Origin: Gambelia wislizenii
Lineage: Eukaryota > Chordata > Lepidosauria > Squamata > Crotaphytidae
Reading direction: 5' to 3'
DNA length: 64,000 bases
Assembly: GCA_030847615.1 (NCBI GenBank)
Contig: JAUMIR010000014.1
Location: 15,724,501 to 15,788,500 of the forward strand
Position 1 is the first letter of the stretch, and each line of letters begins with the position of its first letter. A model generated the notes under the pieces. That model ran no database searches. It saw nothing but the letters and a program-made list of their open reading frames with translations, and was not told where the DNA came from. The position numbers and the translations under genes were made by a program. Shown piece after piece: positions 1-11,100 of the stretch.

Positions 1-245
1 TGCATCAATAGAAGTATAGTATCTAGATCAAGGGAAGACATAGTACCGCTCTATTCTGCCTTGGTCAGGCCTCACCTAGAATACTGTGTCCAGTTCTGGG
101 CACCACAATTCAAAAGGAATATTGACAAATTGGAGCATGTCCAGAGAAGGGCGACTAAAATGGCGAAAGGTCTGGAAACCATGCCTTAGGAGAGACTTAG
201 GGAGCTGGGTATGTTTAGCTTGGAGAAAAGACGGTTAAGAGGCGA
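1..245 (+). repeat. CR1 LINE fragment (reverse transcriptase C-terminal part)
   Basis: Translates with stops as the CR1 segment around [19 protein letters not shown] and VQRRATKM. It is cut at both ends: by the window start, and at 245 by a Penelope-like fragment. Confidence 0.85.
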
Positions 246-470
246 TGGATGTGTCCTTCCTGAATCTTCGTTTGCGAAGTAAAGCCAGAGAGAGAGAGAG
301 AGATAACCCCCACACACACACTCCTACCCAGCCATTCTCTGAAGATGCCAGCCACGGATGCAGGCGAAATGTCTTCCAGAACACGGCCTCACAACCCAGA
401 AAAACCCCACAGAAAACCTATCAAAGGGTGTGCTTTCTCAACCAGGACACTCGTCTCCCAGTTCTGTTTT
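246..470 (+). repeat. Penelope-like element terminal fragment with degraded hammerhead-like motif
   Basis: Shares with 2104-3165 the block tctctgaagatgccagcc, the gcaggcgaaa motif and the stretch with acacggcctcacaaccc. Core CTGAAGA is at 339-345, GAAA at 366-369 and GTC at 371-373. The bases after GTC no longer pair with the 5' arm. An AT-rich tail of about 130 bases follows. Confidence 0.6.
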
Positions 471-652
471 ATTATTTTATGTTAATGTTAATAATTGTTA
501 ATATTAACAAATTATTTAATGTTAATAAAATAAGGTATTGAAACAATAAAGCACTTTTTTTAAAAAAATCTTTTTTTTTATTTTTTTTTTATTATTTTTT
601 TTTTTTTTGCAGTGTTCAGGTCAGGGTGGTTTATTATTCATTCATTTATTTA

Positions 653-903
653 CATTAGGACCCCTGTGTCTGCTGGGGAATGGTTCTGAGGGGGCCTGTG
701 GATACCAAAATCCGTGGATAATAGTGAACACCATTGAAAGTAATGGGACTTCTGGTTTAAAGTACCATAGAGTTCCCTTGAAGGATCTAGAAAATGGCTA
801 GAGAGGAGACGTTTTCTAGGAAGACTCTGGTAGGTGTGCTGTTTTGTGTCCTGTGGATAATTGAATCAGTGGATAATGAATCAGTGGATGCGGGGTCCTA
901 CTG
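653..903. mobile_element. Tigger-like (Tc1/mariner) MITE with TA duplication
   Basis: Left end CATTAGGACCCC and right end GGGGTCCTACTG form terminal inverted repeats with one mismatch, flanked by TA on each side (651-652, 904-905). The interior has the GTGGATACCAAAATCCG-type sequence repeated in the other copies of this family in the window. Confidence 0.8.
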
Positions 904-1369
904 TATTTATTATTATTTAAATTTTGCTTTTTACCCAGTCTAGGACTCAAGGCAGTTTACAAAGGCTACAAACAGCTTTAAAATGCATATCCCCAAATTA
1001 AAAATACTGTATATATAATTAAGCTAAGGATATATGGTTCACATTCTTTGGCGACTCCCCTGCCTGTATTTTCCTCCTATCAGCCCTGTGAGGTAGGCTT
1101 GTGGCTGAGAGAGAAAAACACTTTGATTGGTCTAAATCCATCAAGACAATTCAGTGGTTGAGAAATTCAAACCTGCGACTCCAGTTCGCGCCTGCGCTGT
1201 AACCGCTACGTTACAGCCCATTGTAGACCTCCCGCCCCCATGCGGCCAGTCCGGGAATTGCATTCTTTTCTCAGCTATTGATTGGCTGCAGCCAGATGAA
1301 GAGGGCGTGGCCTGTCCCTGCCCTTTCCTTCTCATTGGCTATATAATTTAACAAGCCCTCCGGGGAGGG
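904..1369. other. Region upstream of promoter
   Basis: The first 100 bases resemble a LINE or SINE tail (cccagtctaggactcaagg). The rest is unique-looking, with inverted CCAAT boxes near 1278 and 1333 and a TATAA-like stretch near 1341. No gene was recognised. Confidence 0.4.
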
Positions 1370-1524
1370 GGCAAGACATTATCACAAGCACGGACCACAC
1401 GGACCGCCTCCGTTCCGCTGCGCTTCCGCGGGATTGGCCAAGGCGGTCGAGAAAAGGAGATCTCCTATTGGCTGGCGGGTGGGAAAAATCTAGCGTCTGC
1501 TCCTCCTTCTAACAAGGCCCAACC

Positions 1525-1537
1525 GTTGCTAGGCAAC
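1525..1537. promoter_or_regulatory. X-box (RFX-type) palindrome
   Basis: GTTGCTAGGCAAC is a perfect inverted repeat and matches the RFX-family X-box consensus GTTNCC/T-AGGCAAC-type. It sits about 190 bases before the putative exon 1 donor. Binding is inferred. Confidence 0.6.
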
Positions 1538-1590
1538 GAGACGAAGCGCTTCGGGAGGAAGGGGCCGCGCAAAGAGCCTGACTTGCTCTG

Positions 1591-1598
1591 TGACGTCA
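1591..1598. promoter_or_regulatory. CRE (CREB/ATF site)
   Basis: TGACGTCA, the full palindromic cAMP-response element, lies in the GC-rich promoter between the X-box and the ETS site. Confidence 0.6.
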
Positions 1599-1628
1599 TT
1601 TCCTGGTGCGGTCCGAAATACGCTCCCC

Positions 1629-1636
1629 ACTTCCGG
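1629..1636. promoter_or_regulatory. ETS-family site
   Basis: ACTTCCGG, the reverse complement of CCGGAAGT, is the high-affinity GABPA/ELK site typical of housekeeping promoters near their start sites. Confidence 0.55.
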
Positions 1637-1639
1637 GCG

Positions 1640-1726
1640 GCTTTCTTCTTAGGTGTGTTAAATACCTGTTTGTTTGAAGCCGGGCGGGCGGACTACGGAG
1701 CCATCGTTACCTGAAGCCTTTGGCTA
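1640..1726 (+). other. SNAPC4: Putative untranslated exon 1 of SNAPC4
   Basis: The first coding exon has an acceptor (tggtag before 5007) just upstream of its ATG, so a 5' noncoding exon must exist. The best candidate ends at 1726 before gtaaga, at the downstream edge of the GC-rich promoter. The 5' boundary shown is arbitrary. Confidence 0.5.
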
Positions 1727-1796
1727 GTAAGACTCTTTCTTGGGCTCAGGCAGAGTAACTTTGGTGGACTGAGGTTGGGAGAAGGGCAGAGGCTGG

Positions 1797-1909
1797 AAAA
1801 GTTACTTTTTTAGGGGGAGGGTGTCCTGTCCCAGAATCCCCCGGCTACCTTAGCCACTGCCAGGCTGCCAGGGGGATTCTGGGAGTTGTAGTCCAAAAAA
1901 GTAACTTTT
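1797..1909. mobile_element. Palindromic MITE
   Basis: Perfect 15-bp terminal inverted repeats, aaaagttactttttt and its complement, enclose the complementary halves ccagaatccccc and gggggattctgg. A related copy is at 38740-38845. A hAT origin is an inference. Confidence 0.75.
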
Positions 1910-2157
1910 TAAAGCTTTGCTAGGAATACCCTTGAACCAGAATTTGGGGAAATTTACCTTTCTTTTTTTTTTCTTTTTACTTTACAATATATTTAATTTG
2001 TATATCCCTTATATATTATTTTGTAACATTAATTTCCAAACACAGAGCACAATCTTTGTGAATGAAGAAAGTGCAACGAAATAAAAGTATTTCACTATTA
2101 ACAATAGATTTTCCTTGGTTTTTTTCCGGGCTGTGAGGCCGTGTTCTGGAAGAGTTT

Positions 2158-2203
2158 ATTCCTGATGTTTCGCCTGCATCTGTGGCTGGCATCTTCAGAG
2201 AAT
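2158..2203 (-). ncRNA. Hammerhead-ribozyme-like motif, intact core
   Basis: Read on the minus strand: 5' arm attct, then CTGAAGA (fits the CUGANGA core), an extra T, GCC...GGC stem II with a 13-base loop, GAAA, a CA spacer, ATC at the expected cleavage site, then AGGA pairing with the 5' arm. The order matches type I hammerheads with a minimal stem III, as described for Penelope-like elements. The unpaired T after the core could weaken it. Confidence 0.45.
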
Positions 2204-3063
2204 GGTTGGGTAGGAGTGTGTGTGGGGGTTATATATAGTTAGTTTATTAGTTAGTTATACCCCACTCTTCAGCCACAAGGCTAGCAGAGTGGCTTACAAA
2301 TTGTTTTAAGCAATAGATATTGTGAACCCCTGTTGGAGAGGATATGTAAATTTGTGTATTTGAATGGTTAGTTTCTGGTTATAGAAATGCAAGGATTGTT
2401 AGTGTCTGTTTGGCTAATGGCCCATTGTCTCCTGGAAATCCCCGTCCCTGGGAGGAGTTCATTTGCAAGTGTTGAGTTTTGATTTTAGTATTTTTCAAGA
2501 CTGGCAGCCAGATTTTGTTTACTTTGAGGGTTTCTTCTTTCCTGTTGATGTTGTCCAGGTGTTTGTGGATTTCAATAGCTTCTCTGTGCATTCTGACATG
2601 ATAGTTGTTGGCCTGGTCCAGAATTTCAGTGTTTTTAAATAACATTTTGTGTCCAGGTTGGTTTATAACATGTTCTGCTATTGCTGATTTTTCTGGCTGG
2701 CCCAGTCTGCAGTGTCTCTCATGTTCCTATCAACTATCATGTCCGAATGCACAGAGAAGCTATTGAAATCCACAAACACCTGGACAACTTCAACAGGAAA
2801 GAAGAAACCCTAAAAGTAAACAAAATCTGGCTGCCAGTCCTGAAAAACACTAAAATCAGAACTCAACACTTGCAAATGAATTCTACCCAGGGACACGGAG
2901 ATTTCCAGCAGATAATGGGCCATCAACCAACCATTAGCCAAACTGACACTAATCCTCTTTGCATATCTCCACCCAGAAACTAGCCATTGAAATACACAAA
3001 TTCACATACCCTCCCCAACAGGGGTTCACAGTATGTAAATCCCACACACACTCCTACCCAACC

Positions 3064-3110
3064 ATTCTCTGAAAATGCCAGCCATAGATGCAGGCGAAAC
3101 GTCAGAAAGA
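3064..3110 (+). ncRNA. Hammerhead-ribozyme-like motif, damaged core
   Basis: Same layout as 2158-2203, with stem I TTCT/AGAA, GAAA and GTC. The core reads CTGAAAA, so the G expected at hammerhead position 8 is changed to A. It is probably inactive. Confidence 0.4.
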
Positions 3111-3534
3111 AACTATTCCAGAACGCAGCCTCACAGCCCAGAAAAAAACAAGGAAAATCTATGGATGCCAACCATGAAAGGCTTCAACTTTGCTATTAAC
3201 AATATTACTGGATTATAAGGCCAGGAAAATGTGTACATGTTTAGACTACTGATACATTCATTTCAAAGAATAAGCATTCTTGATGCAAACAACAGTTTAG
3301 ATAAAATAAATACAGAAAATGTTAAAAGCAATATCTACATATATGGGGAGTCTAAAAGAGTGTTTCCCACTAGGGCTGAAGAAAATGTTAAGGCATTCAT
3401 TAAACAGTAATTGTTATATGCAGATGTACTCTACTGTAAATGTTATCCCTAGATAAAACTTACCTTTCTAGTGCAGTTCTTTCATTCCTCTACTCTGCAT
3501 TTTGAGACTTTCCCCGGATCTGATTCCTAGGAAA

Positions 3535-3645
3535 GGGGTGGAAAACCTTTGACCCTCCAGATGTTTTGGACTTCAGGTCCCATAATCCCATGGCCAGCAT
3601 TGACCATGGCCAGGCATTCTGGTTGCTGTAGTCCAAGGGGTTGTT
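3535..3645. mobile_element. hAT-like palindromic MITE
   Basis: ccagatgttttggacttc near the left and a tgctgtagtccaa-like right half are complementary around a central ggccagcattgaccatggcc. The family recurs at 22088-22223, 43720-43812 and 59661-59797. Confidence 0.6.
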
Positions 3646-5006
3646 TGTCAATGAAAAAGAAATCCTCAAAGAATGCAGGCAGAATACCTTTTGTCTAGAC
3701 GAGCTCTTCCCGGGATTCACCACATTGGAAAGGAGGGTGGGATGAAAACTCCCAAGTAGTTCGCAATAACAGTTTTTGCTGTTTCTTGCAATCATTTTTT
3801 AAAATGTGTATAACAGGCCATCTGAACAACCAATTTGAATTGGGGCACATCCAGGAGGTCAAAACGTGATTGGTGGAATGTGTGCATGGGTGGGCTTGCT
3901 GGTGACGAAGCAGCCAGAGCCTCCATTGTTTTCAGGGACACGATAGAGCCTACAATTCAGCACTATTTTCAAGTAGCAGAACAAAATAAATAAATAAATA
4001 AATAAATAAAATGTGTAAGCAGAAGATCACTCTTCCATATCTGTCATTTAATGGCAAGGGGGGGTGGAGGGAGCTTTTCAGGAGATAATAAGGCAGATAA
4101 TTCACTTGTTGCCACCATCTTTTCTCACGGGCGTGCTCCATTTGAATGGCAAACTCAGATAGCTTTCCATGGCAGCAATCTTGCAAGTGATTCATGGGGA
4201 CAAATGAACACTGCTGCAATAGTGAGGCAGTGTGTTATTTTCTGCAATTAATTCTCCCGTCTAACTGAGCTGTAAAACTCTGGATTTCCGAATGCCCCCT
4301 GTACTTGGTATTTGTGATTGCCACTCAGATGCTTCTGAAAAACGGGTAAGCACAATGTAGAGGAGGAGCCTTATTTTTCCCAAGTTCAGGTTGCTGAGTA
4401 CATGATATAACATTGCAGTTTGTCTGTAGAGCAGCCTTTCCCAATCTGCTGTCTTCAAGAAATGATGACTTTTCATTCCCAGAGTCCCCTAACCACCATG
4501 ATAATGGAAGATGGAGTCCAGTACTGTACTTCTAAGGGAGCACCAAGTTGGGGAAGGTTGCTCTAGTTAAATGGATATCTTAGTTTTATTCCCAGGAAGA
4601 GCTTCCTGTGTGTTCTGATCAGTGCTTTGAACGGAAGCAAATAGCTTCTTGCATTGCTAATCTTTGACTGGCTGCTTTTTTTCTCTTGCTATCACTTGCA
4701 TAAATCCATGGAGTTCTGAGCTTTTTGTAGATGTCTAAGATTAGGTTTACCTTTTACTTTTAAAGTGTTGAAAAGGTGTGTCCCCCCCCGCATAAAAACA
4801 GCCTTTGTTTTGTTTTTATATTCTTGCAGCTCTCTAGTAGTGTGTTCCTTAATAGCTACAGTTTACAAGTTTTGAGAGTGGATTGTTATGTGTGAAGATG
4901 ATGTTATATTGTAGCTTACTGTGTAACCATAGGCGGGGTTAGGTTACTCTATGTGAATCCAACATGTCAGTCGTATAATTTTCTCTGCTTTCTTTTTCAA
5001 TGGTAG
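3646..5006. other. Rest of SNAPC4 intron 1
   Basis: Holds an (aaat)n microsatellite near 3985-4010. Nothing else was recognised. Confidence 0.5.
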
Positions 5007-5150
5007 ATGCATCAGCAATGGATATAGCTGCTGAGCGAGAGAAAATCTGTAGGGAAATAGAAGAACTGGAGCGGAGCCTGGGCACCACCATTCCAAGCAT
5101 TGATATTCAACTATCTAGCTCCAGCCTAGAGTCAGTTTCTGAGAATGAAG
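5007..5150 (+). CDS. SNAPC4: SNAPC4 exon 2 (initiator ATG at 5018)
   Basis: The acceptor ends at 5006 and the donor is gtgcaa at 5151. An ATG at 5007 runs into a stop after six codons. The ATG at 5018 opens the conserved frame [18 protein letters not shown] and runs into an acidic [10 protein letters not shown] segment. The exon ends in phase 1. The leading 11 bases are 5' UTR. Confidence 0.9.
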
Positions 5151-8100
5151 GTGCAAAACTTTAAGTGTATATTCATTTTTTAAAACTGTTCTGTTTTTCA
5201 GCATCTTGGTTGTTGTTGTTTTGTAAATTTCTCAGAATTTCAGGGACTTCTTGGGCTAATAATCCAAAGATATAAATGGACAGACTTTATGGTTTGAATA
5301 TCATCACAGTAGTTTGTCATAATCAAGTGTGCTTTTCATACATGTATGAAGTGAACAGTGTGATGTGCTAGCTAAAAAATCCAATGCCATTCTAGGTTAC
5401 ATCGATAGGAGTCTAGTGTCCTAGATCAAGGAAAGTAATAGTGCCACTCTATTCTGCTTTGGTCAGACCTCACCTGGAATCCTGTGTCCAGTTCTGGGCA
5501 CCACAATTCAGGAAGGATATTGAGAAGCTGAAACGTGTCCAGAGGAGGGCGACCAAAATAGTGGAAGGTCTGGAAACCAAGTCTTATGAGTAGCTTAGGG
5601 AGCTGGGTATGTTTAGCCTAGAGAAAGTTAAGAGGTGACACAATAGCCATGTTTAAATATTTGAGGGGAAGTCATATTGAGGGTGGGGCAAGCTTGTTTT
5701 CTGTTGCTCCAGAAACTAGAACATGGAGTAGTGGGTTCAAACTACAGGAAAAGATATTCCACCTAAACATTAAGAAGAACTTCCTGACAGTAAGAGCTGT
5801 TTGGAGGTGGAATATACTGCCTGGGAGTGTGGTAGAGTCTCCTTCTTTGGAAGTTTTTTTTAAAAATTATTATTTTTATTAGTTACATCCACATGTTTTC
5901 CGTCAGTTTTATAAACAGATCACAATCTTTGTAACTCTTTAGAAGTTTTTTTTAAACAGAGACTGGATGGCCATCTGTCGGGAATGCTTTGATTGTGTAT
6001 TCCTGCATGGCAGAATGAGACTGGATAGGATGGTCTTTGTGATCTCTTCCAACTCTATGATCCTTTGATCCTAAATGCTTCTTGTGCATTTAATGTCACT
6101 GGATTAAGTAGTAGCATTTCTTACTTATAGAGCACAGTTTCACAACACTGTAGTAGTTTTAAAAAAACCAGCCAAATAAAACAGTCCCTTGCCTTAGACT
6201 CATAACTAAGAAGGAACATCATGATCACTATGAAATACTTTAAGCCATATAAAACCTTTGAAAATCTGTAAACTAAAGCAGTTACTGTGAAAAGATGTGT
6301 CTTCAGACCCTACTTTAAAATACAGAAAGTATATTTAGATTTTCACTCTGAGGAGAATGCATTCTACAGTACAGAAGGAAAATGGGAAGAGGAAGGAAGC
6401 AAGCAAATTTAGGCACCAGTTTTTGAAGTTACACAGTCTGAACAATTTCTTTTGATCTTGACTCTTTGTCCCCCTTTGACTCCAACGAGTGATAGAAACC
6501 AGGACATACTCCCTTCAGCTCACATTTCCAGACAACAAGAGGCCTCCAGAGCAGCTTATAATAAGTGAAGAGTATGCCTTCACAATGTTTTGTGAATGTA
6601 AGATCCTTTATAAAAGGTAGTAGTAACTCTAGCGGGGGTTCCTCTGGTTGGTGTACTGCAGCACTCACTGTTCCTCACCATTGGCTTGTGTGGCTTTCGT
6701 TGCTGGGATTTACAGTCCAAAAACATCAGGAGGGCCACCGAATTTCCCACCGCTACTCCAATAAGACAGCGGTAAAAAAGGCCAACTCCTCAGGCCTCGT
6801 GTGTTCATGGTTCCTGCGGCTGTTACAGTTACTTCTCTTTCAGCTGTTCCAAATGATTTTTAATTTTATTTTTTAAATATTTGTCTTTGATTCTATGCAA
6901 GGTGGGCCCCCACCACCCCTGCTGTGCCTTCCAGACCTGGAGCAAAATCACTTGGTTTTCTTTCTTTTTTTTGCTAAAAATCTCCTCCCTTTCCCTGCCA
7001 GTGTTGGGGGGGTGTAATTTACTGCATTCCCCTCCCAACCAGTTTAATCCTGAGAGAGACCTTTTTTTAAACAGGAAGTCAGCCAGAAGTTGGAGATCCA
7101 GTGGGGCCAAAAAATGTAGTGAAATTGCCCCACACAAACCTTAGAAGACATGGCAGAAACATTTTTTGATCAAAAAAGTTTACAGATATTTTGGGGAGGG
7201 TGATGGGGTCCCACAGGTGTATGCAAACTGCAGGCCACACTTTCCTCACCTCATTCTAAACAAATAACAATAACCCATTGAGTCAGCTGCTGTAGCAATC
7301 TCTGTATTTTTCCTGGTGGCATCTAGTGAGCTTTGGTTGAAACCAGTGGCTTCCCAGTTAGAATTTGTGCACTGTTGCACTAGCACCTCACTTAGGCTCC
7401 CATGTACCCATGAACTTCTGAAATGGTTGCTTTTTCTGTTTGTGATCTTGGTAATATTTTTTTTCTCCTGTCAGATGACCTTGAAGATGACAACAATGAT
7501 GATTCAGATACTCACGTTGACATGGCAAGTAACCAATTCACATTGTACGCTTCTGTTTTGGAGTTCGGGGAGGAACAGAATTTGGTGGTACACCTTTTTG
7601 TTTAAACATATAATCTCTGTTGAGGTGAATGAATGGCTGGAAAGGCATTTGATCCCTCTCTGTGCTGAGCTTCTGTCTTGTTCCTCCTGTCTGTTAATTT
7701 GTAGTTTCTAAATCTTCCTTTGGAAGCCAACTCACATATCTTGGCCTAAAACCAATTAGAATAGACTGGTGGAGTCAATGCAATTTTCCTAAGTGTTGAC
7801 TTCCATGCAGTCCGTCTCTTCTAGTTGGATTTGGAGTTAGGCCTAGATTTTCCACTTGTGATTTCTTTCCTGCCACAAAAATGTAATGCATGAATTACAT
7901 CTCAACCTTCTAAAGAGAGCAGAGTTGAATCTCAGAACCATGGCTCGACTCCTTAGATTCCATGAGAACGGGGCATTATTTATTACTTTAATTGTCCTGT
8001 TGGTGTACGTGGCACCTGGCAGAGTAACCTAAGTGGAAAGTGCCATGCCTCTGACCCAAGGAGTTTACATTTTAAATTTCAGCAGCTGGCAGGGACAAGC

Positions 8101-11100
8101 AAAGGTCACATCAACAGCAAAAGGAGTGTGAGTAGTAAAGAAACAAGGGGTGAAGAAATGCAGTTGCATCTATATAGGCTTCATCTTATGCTGCTGAGAC
8201 ACTGAAGAAATAATACAGTTTGACATCGGTTTAACTGTGTGACTCAATGCTGTGGAATTCTGGGATTTGTAGTTTTGCGAGATATTTAGCCTTCTCTGTC
8301 AGAACTGCAGATCCCAGGATTCCATAGGGTGCAACTATGATAATTAAACAGTGTTAAACTGCATTATTTCTGCAGTATGGCAGCAGCCTTAGTTAAGACT
8401 TCACAGGAAACATTTGAAGAGTGATTTGCAGATGCAGGCACACACCCCTATCTGAGGAACCAATATTCGTGATTTCAGTTATCCATGGGACACAAAACAG
8501 GAACACATACCATAGAGTCTTCCTAGAAAATGCTTAGGCATCCTCTCTAGACGTCTTCCAACACAAATCTGTGGTATTTTTAACTGGAAGTCCCATTATT
8601 TTAATAGGGTATGGTGTTATCAGCGATTTCCAGTATCTGCAGTAAGCTGGGAACCAAACTCCCAGATATGGGGTCTGACTGTGTTTGGAAGAGTACAGGC
8701 TAGAAATAATTTCTATCCCACTGTCTTTGACTGTGTTTGCTGTATCATACATTTCACTTTCCCCCCAGACATCTGCTTAACTCTGTCTTATCTCCTCTTG
8801 GCTTAGGAGGTGGATCCAAATGGACTGATAGGTACAGATGGGGAAGGTGCGAATGATGTTGGCATTAACCTCCCTCGAACTCCAGAGACCTGCCTGCAGA
8901 TGAACCTGGTTTATCAGGAAGTCATTCAGGAGAAGATTGAGGAAATCAACATGTTGCTTGCCCAAAACAAGGAACAGCAAGTAAGTCAAGCTTCCCATGC
9001 TTCAGGAGTGTTCTGGAATGTTTCTGTTCTCCTTTGGGTTCGACAGTTTTGTACCAAAGTCTGGTTATTCAACCTGTGAGCACAGCTTCAGTTTTTAGAA
9101 AATGTCAAAGGCACTTTTTTCAAAAGGCACTGTTACAGAATAGCTGCCAGGTCGGGCTTTTTTCGTCAGTCATAAAGCACTCCTTTCCCAAGGCAAACCA
9201 GTGATCCTGAGAGACAAGTAACTTGCCCAAGGACCTCCATGCAAATTGTGGTGTTGTGTCCTGAGCCTTTCATTTGGACCCTTGTCTTTTGCTTTAAGAG
9301 AAACTAGTGTCTCACAGGGGCATGATGCTGAAAGGCATGTAAGTAGCCCTGGAGCCTCAGGCAGAGGTGGGAGTAGTCTAAAACATAAAACCCCTTTTTG
9401 AACTTCAAAAAAACTCTGTCTCTTCCCCATTTTTCTGCCTCTGATATGCACAAACCAAGTACGTTTTACTCACCTCAGTCCCACACTGAATCACATACTT
9501 CAAATTGTTCAAATTATCATCTTTGATCCCATCCACTGTTGGAATGCAAACAGTAGAATGTGAATTTCAGAATGTCTCTGAATTTGAAAGATCACTCCCC
9601 ACCACATTGATGCCATCTCCTTAATCTGTCTGCATTGTTGTCCTAAGCTAAGTCAGCTTAGTTTAATACAGCTAAGTCAGTGGTCTTTAAGTCCAGAGCT
9701 ATTTTTCTTCTTTTTTTCTGTTATGCTTGCAGGAAAAACTCACCTGGGAGCTTGCTGGGGCAAGAGCAACAAAGTCAGGAGATGGCAAATCCTTGCCAGC
9801 AAATATGTTTCTGGGTCATTTTATGAAGCCCTACTTTAAGGACAAAACATCAGGGATTGTAAGTATTAAGCTGCCCGTTTGCCTGCCTTGCCTGCTGCTC
9901 TTCTGCTTTAGGGTGAAGGGAGGCCCCTTCCCCAGTTTCCCTTCCCCAATTAGGAACCCCCATGTTGCATGTCAGAATTAAGGGGATAGATTCAAGCAGG
10001 CTTATTGGTGGTACCTCTCTTATTCAGGATTAGGTGCTGCTGCCAAGTGGTCTGTCCCAAGTTTCACCTGGAGCTCCTCTTTCTTCCCAGCCTGGGTTCC
10101 TCATAGCAATCTGTATATAGATCCAAGACAGGGAGTGCCTTCCAGCCCAAGAGCCAAATTCATTTCCAGAGTAGTTGGAGGAGAGTGTTGTGAGGGTCAT
10201 CTACCTGTCCCAACACTGCCACCAAATGACAGGACCTCCACCTGTCCCACTGCTATGACACCAATTGTGGGGACCTTCTAGATGCCCACATGATTCCTCT
10301 GAGAGACTTTATTTGTCTAATCCCACCACTGGACACCACCACCCTTGAACCACAGCTGCAACCACATACACTCTGTGTCTGAATTCACCAACACCCATAA
10401 CACTGTTAGCATCCTCAGAGGCACAAATGTGTGATACAAAAATTAATTTATTAAGCGGAAGTTCAACATACAGTAAAAGATTGCTCATTTAACACATCTA
10501 AATCCCAACTGGCCCTAATTAACTAACTCAGTAACTCACATTTCTCACTTATATTCCTCACTTCCCAACTGACAAACCAAGCAGCACTTTTAACATCTCA
10601 GCCAGTTCCCAGCATTCTATACTTTCACTTTTCCCAACAGATCACTTATCTTATTACATCTGCTAAACATTACATGTATAACACTCCTTTATCTTAATTT
10701 CCCTAATAAATACAACAACATTTTAAGCAAAAGTCCAGAACATCACAGAGGTGCTATAAGAGGTAAGGCCAAAGACGAAAGGAAGGGGACCAAACCTCCC
10801 AGCATATTTTAGCTTTAAATTCTTGCTGCCAGTAACGAGGCCTTAGGAGAGGGATTCCATCTTTTTAGTATGGGAGAAATCCCTTGTATAAAAGCTGTGA
10901 AAACCACCAAGGGCAGAAAAAGTATGGGTGTCTGAGGAAGCCCAAGAAGACCAGATTCCTCCCCATGGCCTGAGGTCCCTCTCACTTGGTATAGATGCTC
11001 CCCTTTATTCCCAAAAGCAAATATGTTAAAAGCCATTAACATAGGTTGCCTCACAGCAGAGAGGGATTGAAAACTTGGGTAGAATTGAATTATGATATCT

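Larger units (their letters stand above)
1370..1726 (+). promoter_or_regulatory. SNAPC4: GC-rich SNAPC4 promoter region
   Basis: This stretch is clearly richer in G, C and CpG than its AT-rich surroundings and lies just upstream of a good splice donor (gtaaga at 1727). It contains inverted CCAAT boxes (ATTGG near 1433 and 1467, with more near 1278 and 1333), an X-box palindrome, a CRE and an ETS site. The layout fits a TATA-less housekeeping promoter. The start site itself cannot be read from the sequence, and a divergent promoter for an upstream gene cannot be excluded. Confidence 0.7.
2104..3165. mobile_element. Two Penelope-like fragments in inverted (head-to-head) arrangement
   Basis: The left half is on the minus strand (about 2104-2700) and the right half on the plus strand (about 2720-3165). 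Both ends carry the same sequence, agattttccttgg and its complement. Both halves encode NYHVRMHREAIEIHKHLDN and RKEETLKVNKIWLPVLKN, resembling the conserved C-terminal region of Penelope-like polyproteins. A LINE or SINE fragment interrupts the left half at about 2232-2325. Hammerhead-like motifs lie near each outer end. Family assignment rests on motif recognition only. Confidence 0.65.

Noticed and set aside
1141..1351. Overlapping short open frames on both strands near the promoter
   Set aside because: Short, no family resemblance, and explained by GC-rich promoter DNA.
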